Source: Gammaproteobacteria bacterium (lineage in GTDB: Bacteria > Pseudomonadota > Gammaproteobacteria > Pseudomonadales > Azotimanducaceae_A). From it: a stretch of DNA of 12,200 bases. A program made the translations under genes and the position numbers. The first letter of the stretch is position 1, and every line of letters begins with the position of its first letter. The stretch spans positions 1 to 12,200 of the forward strand of contig DUAT01000174.1 in NCBI GenBank assembly GCA_012960755.1. Direction: 5' to 3'. This document shows, one piece after another, positions 7,149 through 12,200 of the stretch. The notes under the pieces are model-generated. The model saw only the letters and a list, made by a program, of their open reading frames with translations. It did no database searches and was not told the origin of the DNA.

Positions 7149-7177
7149 CTAATAAGCACCCTTGTCAAGCCAGTCAA
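7149..7177 (-). promoter_or_regulatory. Sigma70-like promoter for the RdhA-like gene
   Basis: Read on the minus strand: TTGACT (7177-7172), a 17-base spacer, then TATTAG (7154-7149). The hexamers match consensus at five and four positions. A second TTGACA lies inside the spacer at 7168-7163, and GTCA(A) is repeated three times in this stretch. The leader to the GTG at 6982 would be about 160 bases. Confidence 0.4.
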
Positions 7178-7358
7178 AGTCAGATAACTGAGAAACACAT
7201 GAGAAGATTTTTAGAGTCACAAGTAGTAGCGCAAAAAAACCAGAAATACAATGAGAAACCAATTAAACAACTACCTTTCCATTAAAACTATCTGTTAATG
7301 ATCAGCCGCGTTTCGGAAAGTGCATGTGGCGAGGTGTTAGAAAAAATATTCACCCCAA

Positions 7359-7388
7359 CCAGTTTGCAGTGGTCGCTGCAAATCCTGG
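7359..7388. promoter_or_regulatory. Operator-like dyad between P450 and RdhA-like genes
   Basis: TTTGCAG-TGGTCG-CTGCAAA (7363-7382) is a perfect inverted repeat with 7-base arms. Outer CCAG (7359-7362) and CTGG (7385-7388) can extend the pairing past a 2-base bulge. There is no T run, so a protein-binding site or a processing stem fits better than a terminator. It is about 175 bases behind the P450 stop and about 380 bases ahead of the RdhA-like start. Confidence 0.4.
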
Positions 7389-7556
7389 ATAACTCCCTAT
7401 GATGGCGATTCGTGGTCCTAACGACCGAGCAAGGAACACGTACCAGGGAGCTTACCTACGGTGGCTGGCGAACTCCTCGTCGCTCAGGAGGGCATGCTTG
7501 AACTGATCGAAAGCGGGGTCATCGGTGCAGGAGGCTGATTTCAGGGCACTGCAGGT

Positions 7557-8804
7557 TTAAGCCACTATCCTTACCGGCAGGTCAGCATATCCACGCAGTA
7601 CATTTGATCGAATCCTGACAGGTTGCCCCACCACTTCCACTTTGAACCGTGGCAGGATTTCCTCCCACAAAACTCGTAATTGCATTTCCGCCATACGGTT
7701 GCCCATGCATCTGTGAATACCATAACCAAACGACAGGTGGGAGCGGGCATTTTTCCGATCAATAACCAGACGTTCCGCATCCTTAAACTGCGTTTCATCC
7801 CGATTACCGGAAATGTACCACATGATAACCTTGTCGCCTTTGCTGATATGTTCGCCGCCAATTTCCACGTCTTTCAGCGCGGTTCTTCTCATGTGGGGTA
7901 TTGGTGTTTGCCAGCGAATAATCTCCGACACCATGTTGCGTATCAAGCTAGGGTTATCGATTAGTTTCTCATACTCGGCCGGGTACTGATTTAGCGCCAA
8001 CACGCCGCCTGAAATACTGTTACGTGTTGTGTCGTTACCGCCGACGATCAATAGTACCAGATTACCCAGATATTCAAGGGGTGGCATATTCCGGGTGGCA
8101 TCACCGTGCACTAGCATTGATATCAAATCATTATTAGGCGCCATTGCTTGTCTTTCTTTCCAGAGGTTCTGGAAGTATTCGAGGCATTCCATCAGCACTT
8201 TTCTTCGGTGGTTGGCCGAATCCACCACGCCTGATATTCGGCCACCACCGGCCACATCAGACCAGTAAGTCAACTTTGTACGGTCTTCGAATGGGAAGTC
8301 AAGCAGGGTTGCCAACATCTGCGTGGTTAAATCGATGGACACCCGCTCCACCCAGTTGAAAGTTTCATCAAAAGGTAAATTATCCAGGATTGCGATGACA
8401 CGCTGCCGAATCGTATCTTCGAGCTTCGCCAGATTTCTTGGCGCGACCACGGGGCTAACCACTTTACGCTGGGCGTGATGTCTTGGCTGATCCATGGCGA
8501 TAAACATGGGCAGCTCGAATTCATCGGGCTGGTCGAATATGGTGATGTCGCGATCAGATGAAAAAAGATCAGCATGGGAGTCTACCCACTTGATATCCTT
8601 GTAAGCGGACAAGCTCCAGTACGGCCCGTAGCGGCTCTCAGCGCAGAAGTGAACCGGCGCCTCGTTTCTCAGGCGTTCAAAATAAGGCCAGTGTGAATCA
8701 GTCCGATATAGTTCCGCCTCGCTGACGTCGAACTGGTCCAGCGGTAAATCGGCTGCACGTTTTACGGCCAACGCGAGTTCGTTATTCTGGTATGGGTTGT
8801 TCAT
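7557..8804 (-). CDS. CYP153-like cytochrome P450 (alkane/fatty-acid hydroxylase type)
   Basis: A soluble bacterial P450 of 415 residues. All hallmarks are present: I-helix GGNDTT (255-260), the ExxR motif Glu294-Arg297, the PERF-like region near 344, and the haem loop FGYGIHRCMG with Cys366 as iron ligand. Long stretches fit family CYP153, notably LPMFIAMDQPRH (98-109), VSPVVAPRNL (116-125), WVERVSIDLTTQMLATLLDFPFE (151-173), HLSFGYGIHRCMGNR (356-370) and the RGYADLPVRI end. CYP153 enzymes hydroxylate terminal carbons of alkanes, fatty acids and related chains, taking electrons from a ferredoxin and its reductase. Neither partner is encoded nearby, which is unusual for this family, so an unlinked redox chain is implied. 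I chose the ATG at 8804 (GAGG just in front); a GTG at 8813 is an alternative. It is divergent from the esterase gene. Confidence 0.92.
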   Translation of the reverse strand: MNNPYQNNELALAVKRAADLPLDQFDVSEAELYRTDSHWPYFERLRNEAPVHFCAESRYGPYWSLSAYKDIKWVDSHADLFSSDRDITIFDQPDEFELPMFIAMDQPRHHAQRKVVSPVVAPRNLAKLEDTIRQRVIAILDNLPFDETFNWVERVSIDLTTQMLATLLDFPFEDRTKLTYWSDVAGGGRISGVVDSANHRRKVLMECLEYFQNLWKERQAMAPNNDLISMLVHGDATRNMPPLEYLGNLVLLIVGGNDTTRNSISGGVLALNQYPAEYEKLIDNPSLIRNMVSEIIRWQTPIPHMRRTALKDVEIGGEHISKGDKVIMWYISGNRDETQFKDAERLVIDRKNARSHLSFGYGIHRCMGNRMAEMQLRVLWEEILPRFKVEVVGQPVRIRSNVLRGYADLPVRIVA

Positions 8805-8863
8805 CTGCCTCACTCACTGTTGCGGGCTTTCTCGCAAGTTCTGCACTATTTGTCCAAAGTATG

Positions 8864-8878
8864 CTGGTCACGGACCAG
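8864..8878. promoter_or_regulatory. 15-base dyad upstream of the P450 gene
   Basis: CTGGTC-ACG-GACCAG is a perfect inverted repeat, 60 bases ahead of the P450 start. Its right part reads CGGACCAG (8871-8878) and the reverse of that word, CTGGTCCG, recurs at 8934-8941. On the minus strand TATAGT lies a few bases upstream of the dyad and could be a -10 element, though no good -35 accompanies it. Confidence 0.4.
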
Positions 8879-9132
8879 ACTCACTATATCAGAATGATCT
8901 CGCTTAGTTCGTATCACCTGGGAAGAGAAGTTTCTGGTCCGATTGCGTGAGTTGACGGTAAACGCTTAAGGTCCATCAGCACAAGAGTCAGCCACGACGA
9001 TGATTCAATGCACCCTGATAGAGGATAGTGAGCACAAACCAGCTTTTCGGGCATACAGTCATGCACATCAGCGCACGAAACGTAGGACCGATCGTAGCTC
9101 CCCCTCAGAATCCGGTCCGGGAAATGAATCAG

Positions 9133-9167
9133 GCACCAGGGGCTGGTTGAACTACCCTACCTGGTGC
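9133..9167. repeat. Inverted repeat in the P450/esterase gap
   Basis: GCACCAGG (9133-9140) and CCTGGTGC (9160-9167) are perfect reverse complements separated by 19 bases; two further G-C pairs can form across a small bulge. It could be a two-site operator or an RNA stem ahead of the esterase gene. Confidence 0.35.
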
Positions 9168-9374
9168 GCTAGATCGTGTATATTCCGTCAGGCACTCAAG
9201 CCTCAGAAAAGTTTTGTCGAATTATCGAACAGACGACTTAGAGGCGACCGAATTCAGACCAGCGATGCTTGGGGGATTATTTTCAACGCGGCATCATCAC
9301 TATTCTGCTGCCCGTGTGAAGCTGGTACAGTGGGCAAAATAGACATCTGCATCACATCAATTAAAGGAGAACGA

Positions 9375-10508
9375 ATGTCCGTAGAAATTTATGGGACCTG
9401 TGATGAGAAGTTTTCATCGGTCCGCGAGCTGTTCCAGAAGAATATCCAAGAGGAACAAGATGTCGGCGCTTCTTTTGCCTTAACTGTCGAGGGTGAGATG
9501 GTTATCGACATCTGGGGTGGCCATAAGGATGAATCACTTACAGAAGAGTGGGCCGAAGACTCCATGGTCAATGTCTACAGCACTACCAAAACGATGTCTT
9601 TTTTGTGTGCATTGCTGTTAGCCGATCGAGGTCAGCTTGACTTTGACGGCAACGTTGGCAGGTACTGGCCCGAATTTGCTCAAAACGGTAAAGATGAAGT
9701 GAAAGTCTGGCATCTAATGAATCATGCCTCGGGCCTTTCCGGAATGGATGAAATTATGTCGCCTGAAGATCTCTATGACTGGGACAAGATCTGTAGTTCC
9801 TTGGCCGCGCAGGCACCGTGGTGGGAACCGGGTACAGCCTCTGGTTATCACGCAATCACACAAGGCTATCTGATTGGTGAAGTTGTTCGCAGAATAACTG
9901 GCAAATCGTTAGGAACCTATTTTCGCGAAGAGATTGCCAAACCACTGGGCGCAGATTTTTATATCGGTGTTCCAGATTCTGAGTTTGACCGGATTGTTAA
10001 GCTGATTCCAGTGGGAGATGGTGAGGCACCATCTGACAGCGACGACGATTCGATTGCTGCTCGGACGTTTGCCAGCCCTTTCTCTCCCGCACATTATTCC
10101 GCAACAGCAGATTGGTGCCGTGCAGAAATTCCAGCTGCTAATGGCCACGGCAACGCTCGCTCGGTGGCCAGATTACAGGCACCACTTGCTTGTAAGGGTA
10201 GTGCGTTCGGCGTTGACTTGCTGTCAAAATCAATGGCTGAGTCAGTGATGGATGCTCGGATAAGCGGCGTCGATCTAGTACTTGGCGTGCCAATTTCGTT
10301 TGGGCTTGGCTTTGGGCTTAATTCTGACGTGATGCCTATTTCTCCGAATAAGAATGCCTGTTTCTGGGGTGGCTGGGGCGGTTCGAGCATCATTGTTGAC
10401 CAGGATGCGGCACTGTCTGCATCGTTTGTGATGAACAAGATGCATGAGGGACTTATGGGTGATCCGCGCTCTATGGGGCTTGTCCAGCAGGTGTATCAGA
10501 ACCTCTGA
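9375..10508 (+). CDS. Family VIII (EstB-like) serine esterase / beta-lactamase fold
   Basis: A 377-residue cytosolic hydrolase with the class C beta-lactamase fold, of the family VIII carboxylesterase type; these usually cleave short-chain esters. The catalytic SxxK motif is STTK (Ser69, Lys72), just after VNVY. The second motif Tyr158 lies in SGYHAITQGYLIGEVVRRITG (156-176), where the family has Tyr-x-x rather than the lactamase Tyr-x-Asn. WGGWGGS (331-337) stands in for the KTG box. The AEIPAANGHGNARSVAR segment (250-266) is very typical of EstB relatives. There is no signal peptide. I start the gene at ATG 9375 because AAGGAG (9364-9369) precedes it at the right distance; the open frame from 9000 adds 125 residues without family features. 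It is divergent from the P450 gene and may help process ester compounds, though no link is shown. Confidence 0.9.
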   Translation: MSVEIYGTCDEKFSSVRELFQKNIQEEQDVGASFALTVEGEMVIDIWGGHKDESLTEEWAEDSMVNVYSTTKTMSFLCALLLADRGQLDFDGNVGRYWPEFAQNGKDEVKVWHLMNHASGLSGMDEIMSPEDLYDWDKICSSLAAQAPWWEPGTASGYHAITQGYLIGEVVRRITGKSLGTYFREEIAKPLGADFYIGVPDSEFDRIVKLIPVGDGEAPSDSDDDSIAARTFASPFSPAHYSATADWCRAEIPAANGHGNARSVARLQAPLACKGSAFGVDLLSKSMAESVMDARISGVDLVLGVPISFGLGFGLNSDVMPISPNKNACFWGGWGGSSIIVDQDAALSASFVMNKMHEGLMGDPRSMGLVQQVYQNL

Positions 10509-10701
10509 TTAAATAGACCAGGCTGTCGAACGCGTTTGGCGCTAGCCAGGAAGCGAACTGAATCCCTGTTAACTGGTGTTGCGCGCCTTTTCACGATGGT
10601 TTCTGCGGCCGGTTTCCTCAACCACCACTAGGGTGCAGCGGCGATACTCTTTGCTTTGTTACTCAGCAAAGCGTTGAACTTCCTCTGCGCAAGCACGGAT
10701 A
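10509..10701. other. Gap between convergent esterase and phosphatase-like genes
   Basis: The gap is 193 bases. It holds a stem CTTTGCT-N9-AGCAAAG (10649-10671) that could end transcription of either gene, but neither side has a T run. On the minus strand, codons continuing past the phosphatase-like stop in a shifted frame read SNIRACAEEVQRFAE and then stop, possibly an old extension; this is weak. Confidence 0.35.
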
Positions 10702-11262
10702 TTACTTAGATGTGGTGAAACGATAGGTTGTCGGCTTCGAGAGATAACCCTCCAGCGGTACACGGCTGAAGTTGGCCGCCCTACCCAGCCTGACGGCGTC
10801 CTCAATATCCATTCCCTGGTGAGTCACCAGGTAGGCGACCCATAGATGGGCTGCCCTGACACCACTGTTACAGTGGAGTAGAACCTTACCTGAAGTATTT
10901 CTAAGAATGTCGGCGAATGCAGCGACCGTCTCGGTGGCGTAAGGGTGGTCTTTACCGCCGGATGGCAGGTGATGGTATGTCATGCCGAGTGCTTTGCTCA
11001 GAACTTCTTCGGCGATGGGGGTTGATTTTTTGTTTTCGACTTCAGGTGTGGTGCGCAGATTGACAATAGTCGTCACCTCTGCCGATTGGAGACCTTGCAA
11101 GGCTGCTTCAGATAGAGGTTGACCGGCGATATACAGGTCACCCGACTGATAGATGCCACCTCGAAAGTCAGGCCATTTCAATTCCCTGGGCATTTCTGCA
11201 GCACTGGCAAAGACAGGAAGTACAATAAGAAGGGCGCAACCAATGTTAGTCAATGTATTCAA
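10702..11262 (-). CDS. Exported DUF442-type phosphatase-like protein
   Basis: A 186-residue protein of the DUF442 (beta-lactamase-hydrolase-like, dual-specificity-phosphatase fold) group. A signal peptide (1 to about 22, ending ASAAE) predicts a periplasmic place. GGIYQSGDLYIAGQPL (35-50) and VTTIVNLRT (63-71) are the typical entry. The active loop is LLHCNSGVRAAHLW with Cys131 and Arg136; the Cys-x4-Arg spacing, one shorter than classical Cys-x5-Arg phosphatases, is what DUF442 members show. It is therefore a phosphatase or sulfur-transfer candidate whose substrate is unknown. In other bacteria the domain is often linked to metallo-beta-lactamase and rhodanese parts of sulfide oxidation; none is seen here. 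Start: TTG at 11262 with AAAGG eight bases upstream; no ATG occurs before residue 24, and starting there would remove the signal peptide. It is divergent from the cupin gene. Confidence 0.8.
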   Translation of the reverse strand: MNTLTNIGCALLIVLPVFASAAEMPRELKWPDFRGGIYQSGDLYIAGQPLSEAALQGLQSAEVTTIVNLRTTPEVENKKSTPIAEEVLSKALGMTYHHLPSGGKDHPYATETVAAFADILRNTSGKVLLHCNSGVRAAHLWVAYLVTHQGMDIEDAVRLGRAANFSRVPLEGYLSKPTTYRFTTSK

Positions 11263-11342
11263 CGCTATAGCCTTTGTCAGTACCAGAGAGGACTTACTCT
11301 AGCTGATCGGACAGGCAAGCGGAAGTACAGCAATTACCTTAC

Positions 11343-11372
11343 TTGACCGCTCTTCGGAAAATGTGGTTTATT
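11343..11372 (+). promoter_or_regulatory. Sigma70-like promoter for the cupin gene
   Basis: TTGACC (11343-11348), an 18-base spacer, then TTTATT (11367-11372). The hexamers match consensus at five and four positions. Predicted start of transcription is near 11379, giving a leader of about 28 bases before the ATG at 11407. Confidence 0.4.
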
Positions 11373-11406
11373 CGCCTTTTCGCGATGATGCAAGTAGGGG
11401 AACCCT

Positions 11407-11856
11407 ATGAACCTGTTTGAAAACGATGATCTGAGGTGGAAGCATTTTACCGGCAGCGACAAATTTGACTACCCCATTGATTACGCCGCTGCGCTGCTTT
11501 CGGCAAGAGACAACGGTCATGTCGACCTTCTGTATCGCTGGGCACCCAATGCTTACTGCCACTTCCACAAGCATACTGGTTTCATCACTTCCACGGTGCT
11601 CGCTGGCGAACTCCACGTCATTGACATCGATCTCGAGACCGGTGCCGAAACAGGCCGACGCGTCAGAAAAACTGGCGACTATGCTGCCAAGGCCCCCGGC
11701 GATATCCATATGGAAATGGGTGGGCCAGAAGGTGCTCTCGTTCTGTTTAACCTGTTTACTACGGACGATCAATTGGCCGATACATTAGCACAAGACGGCA
11801 CTGTTTTATCTTCCTCTACCCTGAGCCAGATACTGCGCGGACGTAGCGCCCGCTAA
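11407..11856 (+). CDS. Small cupin-domain protein
   Basis: A 149-residue single-domain cupin, cytosolic. The first cupin motif is APNAYCHFHKHTGFITSTVLAGEL (46-69), where His52, His54 and His56 are metal-ligand candidates, and the second is PGDIHMEMGGPEGALVLF (97-114) with His101. The HKHTGF pattern is also found in the cupins annotated as 2,4'-dihydroxyacetophenone-dioxygenase-like and in ChrR-type sensor cupins, so a metal-dependent dioxygenase or a small-molecule sensor are both open; I do not assign one. The ATG at 11407 is preceded by AGGGG at a suitable distance. The gene is the first of two plus-strand genes, 166 bases ahead of the RidA gene, and divergent from the phosphatase-like gene. 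Confidence 0.82.
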   Translation: MNLFENDDLRWKHFTGSDKFDYPIDYAAALLSARDNGHVDLLYRWAPNAYCHFHKHTGFITSTVLAGELHVIDIDLETGAETGRRVRKTGDYAAKAPGDIHMEMGGPEGALVLFNLFTTDDQLADTLAQDGTVLSSSTLSQILRGRSAR

Positions 11857-12022
11857 GGGCTCATAAAACGACAACCCGACGAAAGCCCATGAGCGGATTA
11901 TTGACTGGCTGCAGGTACACGTAGCACCACTGTAAAGGCTGCCTGCCCAAATGACCGTTATCCCTTGATGGGTTAACATCTGCGAAAGCGCCACAAACTG
12001 AAAATTGAAACAGGGAAATATC

Positions 12023-12200
12023 ATGCTAACTAAAGAATTTATCCATCCTCACCCAATGGGCTTTACCAACACGGTTGCTTACACCGCTCAGGGCGTTAAA
12101 ACTATTGTCGTTTCGGGCCAAGTGGGTTACGCCGACGGGCGGTTTGGGGAAACCTTTGAAGAACAGGCAGAAATGGCTCATCGTAATTTAGTTGGCGAAC
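12023..12200 (+). CDS. RidA (YjgF/UK114) family protein, 3' end outside window
   Basis: The first 59 codons of a RidA-type protein. Visible family features are the N-terminal HPHPMGFTNTVAYTAQG stretch, the strand TIVVSGQVGYADGRF and the start of the helix FEEQAEMAHRNL. RidA proteins form trimers and hydrolyse reactive enamine/imine intermediates from PLP enzymes; some relatives act in catabolic pathways instead. The conserved late arginine that separates true RidA deaminases from other subgroups lies beyond the window, so the subgroup is not decided. The ATG at 12023 has AGGG eight bases upstream. About two thirds of a normal 115-130 residue protein is missing. Confidence 0.87.
   Translation, partial: MLTKEFIHPHPMGFTNTVAYTAQGVKTIVVSGQVGYADGRFGETFEEQAEMAHRNLVGE

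Larger units (their letters stand above)
6983..7556. other. Long leader/control region between P450 and RdhA-like genes
   Basis: No intact gene is seen in these 574 bases. The left third holds the RdhA-like promoter candidate and its leader of about 160 bases. The middle (about 7200-7350) is AT-rich with nothing recognisable. At 7359-7388 there is an operator-like dyad. The last 150 bases show coding-like composition without a clear gene: plus-strand codons from 7421 to a TGA at 7535-7537 read HVPGSLPTVAGELLVAQEG and onward, and a minus-strand frame continues past the P450 stop. Either could be the tail of a lost gene. Confidence 0.5.
8805..9374. other. Divergent control region between P450 and esterase genes
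   Basis: No gene is recognised in these 570 bases. An open frame in phase with the esterase runs from 9000 but has no family features and is interrupted in meaning by the strong ribosome binding site at 9365-9370. The region contains repeated GGTCCG/CGGACC words, a 15-base dyad at 8864-8878 and an inverted repeat at 9133-9167, suggesting a regulated divergent promoter region. Confidence 0.5.

Noticed and set aside
6983..7150. Cobalamin riboswitch in the leader of the RdhA-like gene
   Set aside because: A B12 enzyme with a long leader makes this tempting, but I could not recognise a B12-box or the conserved core by eye. A covariance-model search for the cobalamin riboswitch would decide it.
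9000..9374. N-terminal extension of the esterase gene from an ATG at 9000
   Set aside because: The added 125 residues show no family feature, and a strong AAGGAG site sits just before the ATG at 9375, where homologous proteins would begin.
10649..10671. Bidirectional terminator between the esterase and the phosphatase-like gene
   Set aside because: The stem is only 7 pairs with a 9-base loop and no T run on either strand, so I record it only within the gap description.
11859..11894. Terminator behind the cupin gene (GCTCAT ... ATGAGC)
   Set aside because: The arms are six bases apart by a 24-base loop and no T run follows.

Overview
The window looks like ordinary chromosome (or a large replicon) of a heterotrophic, probably marine, gammaproteobacterium. 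I infer this from a roughly 50 % GC impression (not computed), the gene types (CYP153 P450, family VIII esterase, soluble reductive-dehalogenase-like protein, GST, GH30 glycosidase) and the many single genes that alternate in strand. No rRNA, tRNA, CRISPR array or intact mobile element was found. Eleven protein genes are supported: nine complete, one cut by the right edge, and one clearly truncated integrase.

Layout. 1-624: glutathione S-transferase (+). 625-1104: AT-rich gap with a degraded minus-strand reading frame, a GC-rich repeat and a palindromic promoter region. 1105-2706: secreted GH30-type glycosidase (+), convergent with a CocE/NonD-type serine hydrolase (2755-4599, -). That gene shares a dyad-rich divergent control region with an FMN nitroreductase (4842-5453, +). 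5485-5757: only the N-terminal, DUF6538-like part of a tyrosine recombinase (-). 5990-6982: RdhA-like corrinoid/iron-sulfur protein (-). 7557-8804: CYP153-like P450 (-). 9375-10508: EstB-like family VIII esterase (+), divergent from the P450. 10702-11262: exported DUF442-type phosphatase-like protein with a TTG start (-). 11407-11856: small cupin (+). 12023 to the edge: RidA family protein (+).

How it fits together. Nothing is a tight operon: each gene has its own upstream gap, several containing dyads that look like operators. The shared theme is accessory catabolism and detoxification. The P450 would hydroxylate hydrophobic chains, the esterase and CocE-like hydrolase would cleave acyl bonds, the GST, nitroreductase and RdhA-like protein would act on electrophilic, nitro/quinone or halogenated compounds, and the exported GH30 enzyme would attack a polysaccharide. 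That is inference from families; no shared pathway is proven. The P450 and RdhA-like protein both need electron donors that are not encoded here.

Most worth a second look: the soluble RdhA-like gene beside a CYP153 gene; the broken integrase plus two related GC-rich 16-mers that bracket 799-5843, a possible decayed island; and the clusters of inverted repeats in the control regions at 4621-4806 and 8864-9120.
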